Assembly (NCBI RefSeq): GCF_000428885.1 | Contig: NZ_AUAU01000011.1 | Coordinates: 59,190 to 123,189, forward strand | Length of the DNA: 64,000 bases | Direction: 5' to 3' | DNA from: Geothrix fermentans DSM 14018 | Lineage (GTDB): Bacteria; Acidobacteriota; Holophagae; Holophagales; Holophagaceae | In this document: positions 8,042 through 17,214 of the stretch, one piece after another | Numbering within the stretch: the first letter of the stretch is position 1 | Layout: the number at the start of each line of letters is the position of its first letter | The notes under the pieces: model-generated | The model's input: the letters and a program-made list of their open reading frames with translations, nothing else | Told to the model about the DNA's origin: nothing | Database searches by the model: none | Translations under genes and position numbers: made by a program

Positions 8042-10699
8042 ATGAACCCCCGGGCGACCAAATGCCTATCCCTGCTGCTGTTGTCGGCTGCCCTCTCGGG
8101 CCTGGCCGCCCAGGAGGGGAACCCCGGGGAGCGCCGCCGGGAGTTGCCCTACCGCAGGAGCCCCCACGCCCTGGGCGGCCATGACCGTGCGGACCTGCGG
8201 CGGGACTGGAACCTCTTCTGGTTCGGAGGCAAGGCCAGCCCCGCCTACCTGGACTTCAAGAACCAGGCGGCCATGCGCGAAGCCCGCGCCTGGGCGCCCC
8301 ACCGTCTCCCGCTCGCCGGCGGCGCCCTCCCTGCGGCCACCGGCCCCTCGGGCGTGGGCGGCACCTGGACCAACCTGGGGCCCTTCTCCCAGCTCACCAG
8401 CACCACGCCGGACATCGACAGCGGCCGGCCCGTGGCCATCGTGGCCCATCCCACGGCCCCCACCCTCTACCTGGCCACCAGCGGCGGCGGCGTGTTCCGC
8501 TGCGACAACGCGGATCCGGCCAGCTCCACGGACTGGACCTGGTACTCCGTCACCGACGCCCTGCCCACCAGCAGCAGCGGCGGCAATGTCTCCGTGGGGG
8601 CCCTGGCCATGAGCCCCCTGGATCCGAAGGTCCTCTACCTCGGCGCCGGCGACTTCTTCGACGCCGAGGGCCGCGGCTTCTTCAGGACCACGGACGGAGG
8701 CTCCACCTGGACCGCCGCGCCGGCGAGCAGCCTCGGGAACGCCACCCGCTCCTACGCCATCCTCCCCCTGGACGCCAGCCGCATCCTCTGGGCCACCAAC
8801 GACGGCCTCCGGATCTCCACGGACGGCGGTGCCACCTTCGCCGGCGCCACCGGCGGGCCCGCCACCGGGCAGGTCTGGTCCCTGCAGAAGGTCACCGCCT
8901 CGGATCTCGTGTGCTCCGTCGAGGCCACCAGCGGGAACACCAGCGTCGGGTCCATCTACTACTCCAGCAACGCCGGCGCCGCCTGGACCCTGGCCACCCT
9001 GCCCAGCGCCGCCACCCTGGGCTTCACGCCCGGCCGCATCACCACCCGGGCCGCCGGGGACGGAGCCACCGTCTACGCCATCCTGGAGGACACCACCAAC
9101 GCCAGCAGCACCAAGGTCGCGCGGGGCGTCCTCAAGAGCACCGACAAGGGCGTGACCTGGGTCTGGCAGGCGGCGCCCACGGTGAGCGGCGGCCTCTTCC
9201 AGGGCACGGGCCCCACCATGTCCAGCGACGGCGGGCAGGGCTGGTACAACCACGGCCTCGCGGTGGATCCCAACAACCCGTCACGGCTCTTCGTGGGCGC
9301 CAACCTCGCCCTCTACCGCTCCATGGACGGCGGCCTCAGCTGGGTCCAGCTCACGCACTGGTACGGCAGCGGGCACGTCTACGCCCACGCGGACTTCCAC
9401 GGCTCGGCCTGGTCCGCCAGCGGCGCCACCCTCTACTTCGCCAACGACGGCGGCCTGGCCGTGTTCCGGGATCCCTTCCGGGCCACGATCCCCACCGCCG
9501 CCTACGACCTGTCGTTCCTCGACAACCGCCGCAACAAGGGCTTGGCTTCGCACATGGCCTACAACGTGGGCTCCACGACGGCCGTCAGCCCCTCGGATTC
9601 CCGGTGGCGGGTCTCCCTCGGCCTCCAGGACAACGGCACCCGCCTGCGCCAGCCCGCCTCATCCGGCGGCGCCCTCACGGGCACCGAAGGCGTCTTCGAG
9701 GACAGGATCGGCGGCGACGGCTTCGCCACCCTCTTCCACCCCGCGGACGGAAACCAGGCGCTCGGGAGCATCTACTACACGGACATCTACCGCAGCACCG
9801 ACGGCGGCGGCACCTTCAACGAATCCATCTCGGGCATCGCCGAGGCGAACAACCAGAACCTCGCCCCCTTCGCGCCCAAGCTCGCCCCCGGCGACACCGC
9901 GCGGCCCGCCGTGGTCTACACCTCCACCAACGGGAAGGTCTACCAGAGCACGACCTTCGGCGCGAGCTGGACGGCCCTGGGCACCAGCGGCCTCCCGGCT
10001 CCCCTCGACATGTCCTCCACCAACACGACCACGGAGCTGTTCATCCGGAACCTCGCGGCCGCCCCCGGCAGCCAGGGCACCCTCGGCATCGCGGCCAACC
10101 AGTCGCGGGTCTACCTGACCGCCAACGGCGGTTCCTCCTGGACCAAGGCGGGATCCCTGCCCGGGACCGGGGCCTCCCTGAGCAGCATCGCCTTCGACCC
10201 AGCCTCCACTTCCACCGTGTACGTGGGCTCCGTGGCCACCAGCGCCACGGCCAACCACCTCTGGAAGAGCACCAACGGCGGTGCCACCTGGTCCGCCATC
10301 GACACGGGCACCGGCTTCCCCTTCGGCATCCCCGTCCACGTGGTGAGGCCCGATCCCGTCACGCCCCAGAAGGTCTATGCAGGCACGGACTTCGGCGTCT
10401 ACGTGAGCAGCGACGGCGGCACCACCTGGAACCGCTTCGGCAGCAACCTGCCCCTGGTGGCCGTGCGGGACCTGTACATCGCCCCGGATGGCACCTTCGT
10501 CCGCGCCGCCACCTACGGGCGCGGCGTGTGGGAGATCCGCACCGCCCTCAACCTCGATCTGAACGGGGACGGCGTCGTGGACCTCCGCGACCTGCTCTTC
10601 TTCGCCAAGTACTACGGCACCGCCAATGCCACCTGCGACCTGGACGGGAACGGCGTGGTGGACGACCAGGACCTCAAGCTCCTGCTGGCCGGCCTGTGA
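8042..10699 (+). CDS. secreted BNR/sortilin-like repeat protein with C-terminal dockerin
   Basis: An 885-residue exported protein. It begins with a signal peptide (MNPRATKCLSLLLLSAALSG, then LAAQE). Most of the chain consists of beta-propeller blades of the BNR/VPS10 kind, marked by recurring STDGGATF, TTDGGSTW, SSDGGTTW and TNGGATW motifs. The last ~45 residues hold two EF-hand-like dockerin type I repeats, LNGDGVVDLRDLLFFAKYYG and LDGNGVVDDQDLKLLLAGL. Dockerins bind cohesins or simply bind calcium. The ATG at 8042 follows ggagacgcc and precedes the signal peptide directly. A lipoprotein gene starts 11 bp after the stop, suggesting one operon. Enzymatic activity is not evident. Confidence 0.88.
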   Translation: MNPRATKCLSLLLLSAALSGLAAQEGNPGERRRELPYRRSPHALGGHDRADLRRDWNLFWFGGKASPAYLDFKNQAAMREARAWAPHRLPLAGGALPAATGPSGVGGTWTNLGPFSQLTSTTPDIDSGRPVAIVAHPTAPTLYLATSGGGVFRCDNADPASSTDWTWYSVTDALPTSSSGGNVSVGALAMSPLDPKVLYLGAGDFFDAEGRGFFRTTDGGSTWTAAPASSLGNATRSYAILPLDASRILWATNDGLRISTDGGATFAGATGGPATGQVWSLQKVTASDLVCSVEATSGNTSVGSIYYSSNAGAAWTLATLPSAATLGFTPGRITTRAAGDGATVYAILEDTTNASSTKVARGVLKSTDKGVTWVWQAAPTVSGGLFQGTGPTMSSDGGQGWYNHGLAVDPNNPSRLFVGANLALYRSMDGGLSWVQLTHWYGSGHVYAHADFHGSAWSASGATLYFANDGGLAVFRDPFRATIPTAAYDLSFLDNRRNKGLASHMAYNVGSTTAVSPSDSRWRVSLGLQDNGTRLRQPASSGGALTGTEGVFEDRIGGDGFATLFHPADGNQALGSIYYTDIYRSTDGGGTFNESISGIAEANNQNLAPFAPKLAPGDTARPAVVYTSTNGKVYQSTTFGASWTALGTSGLPAPLDMSSTNTTTELFIRNLAAAPGSQGTLGIAANQSRVYLTANGGSSWTKAGSLPGTGASLSSIAFDPASTSTVYVGSVATSATANHLWKSTNGGATWSAIDTGTGFPFGIPVHVVRPDPVTPQKVYAGTDFGVYVSSDGGTTWNRFGSNLPLVAVRDLYIAPDGTFVRAATYGRGVWEIRTALNLDLNGDGVVDLRDLLFFAKYYGTANATCDLDGNGVVDDQDLKLLLAGL

Positions 10700-10710
10700 G
10701 GAGAACGACC

Positions 10711-11304
10711 ATGACCCACCTGAAGACCCTCCTCACCGGTTCCGCGGCGCTGGGCCTGGCGGCCATGCTGGCGTGCGGCGGCGGAGGCGGAGGCTCCTCG
10801 GCGCCCCCGCCGGTGCCCACGGCCACGAGTCTGGGCTACACGGATCCCACCTCCGGCACCTACCAGCTCAAGAAGAACGCGGCCCTCTCCACCGCCACCC
10901 ACCTGGTCCTTGACCTGGTGGGGCCCGCCTCCGGCACGGGCAGCGGCGTCACCGCCACCTTCAGCGCGGACACCGCCCGGGTGGCCTGGTCCAATGTCGC
11001 CGCCTCCGATCCCACGGGCACCTTCGTCCAGAACGGCACGGCCTTCTCCCTGGGCACCGATCCCCTGATCCTCAAGGGCAAGGCCAGCGGAGGCACCCTC
11101 CAGGTGACGGTGGCGCAGAAGGGCACCGGCAGCCCCGTCTCCCTGGGCGCTCCCCTGCTCCGGGTGGCGCTGGACCTCCGCCCCTCCCAGCTTCCGGGCG
11201 CCGTCAGCCTCAGCGCCGATGCCACCCGCTGCCAGGTGCTCGACGGCACCGGGACCATCGTCTCCCCCATCCCCGTGACCGTGGGCACCCTCGCGGCCCA
11301 GTGA
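10711..11304 (+). CDS. small lipoprotein, possibly cohesin-like
   Basis: A 197-residue protein with a lipoprotein signal (hydrophobic run to residue ~21, then AMLAC as lipobox) followed by a glycine-rich linker. The rest is beta-rich. Its last third (PLLRVALDLRPSQLPG, then a strand-turn-strand ending VTVGTLAAQ) resembles the closing strands of cohesin domains, but I cannot confirm this by eye. It begins 11 bp after a dockerin-bearing secreted protein, with the SD-like gaggag just before. Membrane anchoring plus a dockerin neighbour makes a surface-attachment role plausible. This is inference; the protein could also be an unrelated beta-sandwich. Confidence 0.6.
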   Translation: MTHLKTLLTGSAALGLAAMLACGGGGGGSSAPPPVPTATSLGYTDPTSGTYQLKKNAALSTATHLVLDLVGPASGTGSGVTATFSADTARVAWSNVAASDPTGTFVQNGTAFSLGTDPLILKGKASGGTLQVTVAQKGTGSPVSLGAPLLRVALDLRPSQLPGAVSLSADATRCQVLDGTGTIVSPIPVTVGTLAAQ

Positions 11305-11420
11305 CCCGATGTGGCCTAGGCGTCGGGGACGCTTCATGCATCAATAGGCGAAGCAATCCCCAGATGCCGGCCCGTCCAGATCCCTAGACCGGATCCACGG
11401 ATTCCGGCCCAGGAGCCGCC

Positions 11421-14400
11421 ATGCACGCCTTCCCGACCCGATGCCTCCCCTTCGTGGCCCTGGCCGCGTTCCTGGCCTGCGGGGGCGGCGGGGGCGGTTC
11501 CACCCCGCCGGCCCCCGTGGGCCCGGCCATCAGCGCCGTGAATCCCGGCCACGGGAGTCCGGGGACCGCGGTGGTCCTCACGGGGACGAACCTCCTGGGC
11601 GCCTCGGCCGTCTCGTTCAACGGAAGCCCCGCGTTCTCCTACCAGGTCGTGAGCGCCTCCGAGATCGACGCCGTGGTGCCGGGCGGCGCGACCACGGGCC
11701 CCGTCCGGGTCACCACCACCGCGGGCTCCGCCACCTCGCCCGCCTTCACCGTCGACCCGTTCCAGGTCCCGACCCTCACCTCCTTCGCTCCGGCCAGCCT
11801 CCAGGCCGGAGCCACGGTGACGCTGACGGGCACGCACTTCGTGGGAACCACCCGGGTGCAGTTCAACGGTCTCGACGCGGCCTCGTTCACGGTCCTCAGC
11901 GACACGAGCCTCCAGGCCACGGCGCCCTCGGGGCTGACGGCGGGCACCCTGGCCGTGACCACCCCCGGCGGCATCGCGACCTCCGCCACGACCTACACCG
12001 TGGCCACCTCGGCGCAGGTGCTGCTGAACACCGGCTTCGAGCAGACCTCGCCCATCATCTGGAGAGGGGACGTCGGCACCATCCAGGGCGCCTCCGGCAC
12101 CCAGCCGGAGGTGGTGCCGCACGGCGGGACCCAGTTCTCCTGGCTGGGTGGATACGGGTCCACGCAATCGGACCAGATCACCCAGGACCTCTACGTTCCG
12201 GCGACGGCCACGAGCGCCACGGCCACGTTCTACATGAAGATCGTCACCGCGGAGCCAGCCTCGGGCGGCGCCAGGGACTCCGTCCTCATCGAAGCGCTGG
12301 ACACCAGCGGCGCCTCCCTCGGAACCTTGCTCACGCTGACCAACCTGGACGCCTCGGACTACAAGGCGCGCTCCGTGGACCTGCGGCCGTACCGGGGCCG
12401 CGTGGTCCGCCTCTCGTTCAAGAGCGTGGAGGATGCCCAGAGGGCCACCAGCTTCCTCCTGGACGATGTCCTGGCCAACATCCAGGCGCCCGCGGGCGAT
12501 CTGGCGCCCCTCATCACCAGCTTCACGCCCAGTTCCGGCGTCGCGGGGGAGACGACCCTCCAGATCTCCGGCGGAAACTTCTTCGGCGTGACCGGCGTGG
12601 CCATCGGAGGCGCCATCGTGACCCCGACCCTCACGGACGGGACGAGCCTGGCCGCCGCGGTCCCCGCCAGCGCGTCGGTCGGAAGCGCTCCCATCCAGAT
12701 CACCAACGCCATGGGCACGGGCACCTCCGCCCAGCCCTTCTCCGTGATCTACGGCGTGCCCGTCGTCACCGGCGTGAACCCGACCCAGGGGCCGGTGGGA
12801 ACCCCCGTGGTCATCACGGGCAGCTACCTGGGCTATCCGGCCACCACCCTGACCCTGAACGGACTGGGCATCACGCCCGCCACCCTCAGCCCCTCCCGGA
12901 TCACCTTCACCGTGCCCGCGGGGGCCACGAGCGGCAACCTGGTCATCAGCACGCCCGGCGGATCGGCCACCCGGCCCTTCACGGTCAACACCGCCGGCAC
13001 CACCCTCGATCTCCACGTGGAAAACGTGCAGGTCACCCAGAGCACCCAGGATCTGAACGGGTCCGTGCCCCTCGTGGCCGGAAAGGACGCCTTCATCCGG
13101 GTCTTCGTGCTGGCCAACCAGGCCAATGCCGCCACTCCCTCCGTGAAGATCACGCTCATGGACCAGAACGCGGTGGCCGTCCCGGGCTATCCGAAGATCG
13201 TCGCACCCGCGCGGTCCAACGTCCCCACCTCGCTGGACGAGTCCAGCCTCGCCTCCAGCTGGAACCTGGCCGTTCCCGGAACGGACCTCACCATGGGGCT
13301 CAACGGGGTCTACCTGGTCAGCGCCGAGGTGGACCCGGCCGGCGGCATCCCCGAGGCCGACAAGTCCAACAACACGCTGGTGCGAAGCTACAGCGGGATC
13401 GCCGTTCCCGTCTTCCGGACCACCATCTTCCCGGTGGCGCTGGCCAACGGCACCGGCAACATCACCGAGGCCAACAAGGGCGCCTGGGTCGCCCGCCTCG
13501 CGAAGATGTTCCCCGTGGCCAGCACCGAGGTGGCCGTGGGCGCCACCTTCACCTCCTCCGTGACTCTCAAGACTGACGGCACCGGCTGGGACACCCTCCT
13601 GAACGAGCTCACGGCCAAGCACCTGGCCGATGGCGCCAGCGGACGCTACTATTTCGGCGCCATGAACGTCCCCTACAGTTCGGGCGTCGCCGGCGTGGGG
13701 TGGGCGCCCTACGCGAGCAGCCCCTTCCATTACCGCACCGCCATCGGATGGGACAAGACCGGCTATCAGGACGGAGGCAACTTCCCCGAGGTGTTCGCCC
13801 ACGAGACCGGCCACAACATGGGCCGCCCGCACAGCCCCTGCGGCACCGCAGCCAGCCCCGATCCGGCCTATCCCTACCCCGGCGGCAGCATCGGCGTCTG
13901 GGGCTACGACACCACCACCGGCCAGCTGAAATCGCCAGCCACGGACAAGGACATCATGGGCTACTGCTCCCCCAACTGGGTGAGCGACTACGTCTACAAG
14001 AAGATCCTCGATTTCCGGAGCGGGCCCACGGGTCTCATCAAGGTGACGGATGAGGATGCCCCGCTCCCCCAGGACCAGTCCACGGCCCGGGAGTGCCTGA
14101 TCGTCCGCGGGATCGTCCATGCGGACGGCCAGGTGGAACTGCTCCCGTCCTTCCGCACCCGGTCGCTGCCCACCTCCGCGCCGGAGCCGGGGGACTACAC
14201 GCTGGAAGGCGTGGACCAGAAGAACCTCACCGTCTTCAGCACGCCCGTCGCGCTCATGGACCTGGGCTGCTGGCCCAAGGGCCGGGAGCGCCATTTCGTG
14301 ATGGCGCTGCCCCTCGAAGCCGCCGTCCTGGACGCCGTCACCGGACTGCGGATGCTCCGGGCGGGCCGGCCGGTCGCGAGCCTCCGCGGCTCGGCCGCGG

Positions 14401-14624
14401 AGGCCGCGCCTCCTGAGGTCCAGCGCCTGCAGAACGGGAAGGTCCAGCTCACCTGGGATGTCTCGGTCCACCCCGCCGTCCTGGTGCGCGACGCCGATTC
14501 CGGGGAGGTCCTCGCCATCCTCTCCGGCGGCCGTCAGGCCTTCACGGCCAGAGCGAGGCGGTTCGAACTCGCCTTCGGCGACGGCGGCGGAGGACGGACC
14601 CTGCGCCTCAAGGCCCCCGAATAG
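11421..14624 (+). CDS. metzincin-like lipoprotein with IPT/TIG repeats
   Basis: A 1067-residue exported protein. The N-terminus is a lipoprotein signal ending FLACGGGGGG. IPT/TIG immunoglobulin-like domains appear around residues 33-115, 118-193, 365-443 and 447-528, with a jelly-roll-like domain near 200-360 and a CARDB-like stretch near 535-660. The catalytic region carries HETGHNMGRPH (His794, Glu795, His798, Gly801, His804), which satisfies the metzincin HExxHxxGxxH pattern; Met846 in DIMGYCSP is a likely Met-turn. It is therefore a predicted surface zinc protease. The remaining ~170 residues are beta-rich. Exact peptidase family is uncertain. Confidence 0.82.
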   Translation: MHAFPTRCLPFVALAAFLACGGGGGGSTPPAPVGPAISAVNPGHGSPGTAVVLTGTNLLGASAVSFNGSPAFSYQVVSASEIDAVVPGGATTGPVRVTTTAGSATSPAFTVDPFQVPTLTSFAPASLQAGATVTLTGTHFVGTTRVQFNGLDAASFTVLSDTSLQATAPSGLTAGTLAVTTPGGIATSATTYTVATSAQVLLNTGFEQTSPIIWRGDVGTIQGASGTQPEVVPHGGTQFSWLGGYGSTQSDQITQDLYVPATATSATATFYMKIVTAEPASGGARDSVLIEALDTSGASLGTLLTLTNLDASDYKARSVDLRPYRGRVVRLSFKSVEDAQRATSFLLDDVLANIQAPAGDLAPLITSFTPSSGVAGETTLQISGGNFFGVTGVAIGGAIVTPTLTDGTSLAAAVPASASVGSAPIQITNAMGTGTSAQPFSVIYGVPVVTGVNPTQGPVGTPVVITGSYLGYPATTLTLNGLGITPATLSPSRITFTVPAGATSGNLVISTPGGSATRPFTVNTAGTTLDLHVENVQVTQSTQDLNGSVPLVAGKDAFIRVFVLANQANAATPSVKITLMDQNAVAVPGYPKIVAPARSNVPTSLDESSLASSWNLAVPGTDLTMGLNGVYLVSAEVDPAGGIPEADKSNNTLVRSYSGIAVPVFRTTIFPVALANGTGNITEANKGAWVARLAKMFPVASTEVAVGATFTSSVTLKTDGTGWDTLLNELTAKHLADGASGRYYFGAMNVPYSSGVAGVGWAPYASSPFHYRTAIGWDKTGYQDGGNFPEVFAHETGHNMGRPHSPCGTAASPDPAYPYPGGSIGVWGYDTTTGQLKSPATDKDIMGYCSPNWVSDYVYKKILDFRSGPTGLIKVTDEDAPLPQDQSTARECLIVRGIVHADGQVELLPSFRTRSLPTSAPEPGDYTLEGVDQKNLTVFSTPVALMDLGCWPKGRERHFVMALPLEAAVLDAVTGLRMLRAGRPVASLRGSAAEAAPPEVQRLQNGKVQLTWDVSVHPAVLVRDADSGEVLAILSGGRQAFTARARRFELAFGDGGGGRTLRLKAPE

Positions 14625-14728
14625 GCGCGCCCGCGCAGGTAGAACCATCCAGCGCAGCGGTCGTTTTTTCCGCGTGAGCGTTCCGGGGTTCCGTGGGACA
14701 CTGGAGGATCATCTGTACCCAGGTGTCC

Positions 14729-16639
14729 ATGGCGCTCACCCACTACCAGCTCCTGTCGAACTGCTCGGATGAGCAGCTCAGGACCATCTGTGAGCGGCGC
14801 CGCCTGCCCATCCCCCTCCGCTGGGAGGACGAGGCCGAGGGCCGCGTGCGCCTGCTCAAGACCATGGTCTTCCACCTGGAGGACCACAAGCGGCTGTCGG
14901 ACACCCTGGCGGATCTGGACAGCGCCTCCCTGGTGGCCCTCAAGCACCTCGCGGGCGAAGGCACGCTGCCGCCGCCGCCGGTCATCGAGGCCCTGCGCGC
15001 CCTGGGGCTGATCTTCCCGGACAGCGATGGCTGGGCCGTGGCCGAGCGCGTGGCCGACGCCCTGGACGACTTCGACGACGGGGCCCTGAACTTCCAGGCG
15101 CCGGAGGCCGTGAAGCTGCGGCCCGCCGAGCCCTTCCGCTTCTCCCTGGCGCTCACGAGCGTGCTGCTCCGCTGCGTGGCGGGCCTGCGGGTGCTCAAGG
15201 GCGGCCTGCCCGCCAAGAAGGAGCTGGGCCAGCTCATGCAGCGCAACGCCATGCTCCAGGAGGAGCAGGACGCCACGTTGCTCTTCACCCTGCTGCACCG
15301 CCTGGGCCTGCTGTGGAGCCGCGAGGGCCGCGTGGAGACGCTGCTGCCCGCGGTCACGAGCCATCCCCCCCGCTGGGTGGCGGAGCGCGCCTTCGCCAGC
15401 CTGCTGGAGCACGACCTCAAAGCCTGGGGCATGCCACCCGCCGAGGACCGGCACTTCCTCATGCAGCACCTGCTGGAGCGCCGGGGCCAGGCCCTGGCCG
15501 TCCAGCCCTTCCTCGCCTTTCTCAAGACCCTCCATCCCCTGGACGAGGAGCGCACCCGCACGGTGTTCCTGCCCTTCCTGGGGCGCATGGGCATCATCCA
15601 GGGCGACGAGGGCTTCGCGCATCTCAAGCTCACAGAGCACGGCGAGGCCCTGGCCCACGAGTACCTGCTGCGCGACCTGAAGGGCACCGCCGCCCACTGG
15701 CAGCCGCTGGAGCTGGACCAGCCCATGATCCTCCAGCCCACGCTGGAGCTGCTGACGCCCCTGCTCCAGAATCCCCATCGCCTGCTCCAGCTGGCCCAGC
15801 TGGCGGACGTGGAGGCCCTGGACGCCATGGGCACCTTCCGCGTGGCCCACGCCACCCTGGTGCGCGCCCTGGATGCGGGCGTGCCCCTGGAGGAGCTGGG
15901 CCGCCGCCTGGGGGCCTCCACCCAGACCCTGCCCCAGCCCCTGCTCCAGCTGCTGGAGGACCTCTCGCGCCGCGTGGGCGAGGTGGAGGTGCACCAGGGC
16001 GTGCGCCTCGTGCGCGCCCGCACGAGCCACCTGGCGGATGAGCTGAAGCTGCGTCCCGAGCTGGCGCCCCTGAAGCTGGCCTCACTCTCGGACACGGTCC
16101 TCGAGGTGCGCGGCGACGGCAACGCCCATGCCCTGCTCAAGCAGGCCGGCTTCATGCCCAAGCCCGGCCGCTTCCTGGCCCTGAGCGTGGACTCGGACGA
16201 GAAGTTCTACCTGTGGGCCCTGGCGGCCCTGGCCTTCGTGGACGAGAAGGGCATGAACCACCACCTGGAGCCCGTGCAGCAGATGGTGCGATCCGCCCTC
16301 CAGAAGCTCCACGACGAGGACCCGGCCCTCTACCAGGAGGTCCAGCGGCGCATCCCCATGCTCCACCTGGGCGGCGAGGACCAGCTGGCCGAGGAGGTGC
16401 AGCGCATTCTGGAATACGCCGCCGGCCACACGCTCATGGTGGAGCTCACCTACCTGCCCCCGGCCGCCCACCGCACCCAGCTGCGCCGCGTCTCGCCCCG
16501 CACCATCCAGGAGGACCACCTGCTGGCCTTCTGCCACCTCCACCAGGAGGAGATGGCCTTCCGGCTCACCCGCATCCAGGGCGTGAAGCTCCTCAACGAG
16601 CGCGGCTGGACGCCCGCGAATCACAGCCAGGCGGGATGA
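14729..16639 (+). CDS. helicase-associated protein with XPB N-terminal-type domain
   Basis: A 636-residue cytoplasmic protein without a Walker motif. Residues ~330-480 contain the pattern of Helicase_C_3 (PMILQPTLELLTPLL, then TFRVAHATLVRALDAG and TLPQPLLQLLEDL), the same domain found at the start of the XPB helicase at 6112-7857. The rest is alpha-helical and unassigned. The C-terminal part (TLMVELTYLPPAAHRTQLR) resembles the WYL-like ends seen in helicase-associated proteins. I chose ATG 14729 over an upstream GTG because the protein homology begins at MALTHYQLL. Related proteins are often neighbours of XPB in Actinobacteria, so a repair role is plausible. Confidence 0.75.
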   Translation: MALTHYQLLSNCSDEQLRTICERRRLPIPLRWEDEAEGRVRLLKTMVFHLEDHKRLSDTLADLDSASLVALKHLAGEGTLPPPPVIEALRALGLIFPDSDGWAVAERVADALDDFDDGALNFQAPEAVKLRPAEPFRFSLALTSVLLRCVAGLRVLKGGLPAKKELGQLMQRNAMLQEEQDATLLFTLLHRLGLLWSREGRVETLLPAVTSHPPRWVAERAFASLLEHDLKAWGMPPAEDRHFLMQHLLERRGQALAVQPFLAFLKTLHPLDEERTRTVFLPFLGRMGIIQGDEGFAHLKLTEHGEALAHEYLLRDLKGTAAHWQPLELDQPMILQPTLELLTPLLQNPHRLLQLAQLADVEALDAMGTFRVAHATLVRALDAGVPLEELGRRLGASTQTLPQPLLQLLEDLSRRVGEVEVHQGVRLVRARTSHLADELKLRPELAPLKLASLSDTVLEVRGDGNAHALLKQAGFMPKPGRFLALSVDSDEKFYLWALAALAFVDEKGMNHHLEPVQQMVRSALQKLHDEDPALYQEVQRRIPMLHLGGEDQLAEEVQRILEYAAGHTLMVELTYLPPAAHRTQLRRVSPRTIQEDHLLAFCHLHQEEMAFRLTRIQGVKLLNERGWTPANHSQAG

Positions 16640-16643
16640 GAAA

Positions 16644-16661
16644 GGGCCGCTTCCGCGGCCC
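16644..16661 (+). terminator. hairpin after the helicase-associated gene
   Basis: gggccgc-ttcc-gcggccc forms a perfect 7-bp stem with a 4-base loop, five bases after the stop codon. No U-tract follows, so it may be a weak terminator or a 3' stabiliser; it also sits between convergent genes. Confidence 0.55.
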
Positions 16662-16695
16662 CTCCTCCACCCCCCCGGGTTGAACGGATCCTGGA

Positions 16696-17214
16696 CTAGG
16701 GCTTCCCCTTCACCCGCTGGTAGTCGTCACCCTGGAACTTCAGGGGCTTCTCCACGGGAATGACCAAGTAGGGCTCGGCCTTCCGCCCCCCCTGCTTCGA
16801 GGCCAACTGAAGCTGCTGCTGGGCTTCTTCCTTCGCCTGGCGCTCCTGGGCCACTTCGGCGGCGTGAGCGGCGGCCATGCGGGTGAGCTCCTGCTCCTGG
16901 CGCTGGGCCTGGAGGGCCAGCCCGTCGGCCCGGTGCTTCTGCTGGAAGCCCCAGGTGCCCAGGCCGGCCAGGGCCGCCAGCAGGGGCAGGGCCGCGGCGG
17001 CCAGCAGGCCCCAGGTGGGCCGCTTGCGCTCGGTGCGGCGGCGCCGCTGGGCCTCCCGGCGCAGGTCGTCCGCCAGGGCGGCCAGCTCGGCGCTGGGGGC
17101 GGCGGGGGTGCTGGCGACGGCCACGGGCCCGAGGCCCAGGAGGTCGCGGAGCTCCGCCCGCAACTGGACATCCTCGGCGGGTTCGAAACGCCGGGCGGGA
17201 TCAGACCAGGACAT
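16696..17214 (-). CDS. single-pass membrane protein, putative anti-sigma factor
   Basis: A 172-residue protein whose first 14 bases overlap the end of the ECF sigma gene. The N-terminal ~65 residues are charged and cytoplasmic, a single transmembrane helix lies near residues 69-90 (WGLLAAAALPLLAALAGLG), and an alanine/glutamine-rich coiled coil (~95-140) follows on the far side. Position, topology and overlap are what one expects of an anti-sigma factor, although I see no zinc-binding HxxxCxxC motif. The assignment rests on context rather than sequence similarity. Confidence 0.6.
   Translation of the reverse strand: MSWSDPARRFEPAEDVQLRAELRDLLGLGPVAVASTPAAPSAELAALADDLRREAQRRRRTERKRPTWGLLAAAALPLLAALAGLGTWGFQQKHRADGLALQAQRQEQELTRMAAAHAAEVAQERQAKEEAQQQLQLASKQGGRKAEPYLVIPVEKPLKFQGDDYQRVKGKP

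Noticed and set aside
11334..14648. A ~1100-residue open frame antisense to the metzincin gene
   Set aside because: Its composition (Gly, Ala, Arg, His rich, no motif) is that of a GC-rich antisense shadow; the plus-strand frame has domains and a signal peptide.
16696..17214. Zinc-binding anti-sigma (ZAS) domain
   Set aside because: No HxxxCxxC pattern is present; only context supports the anti-sigma role.
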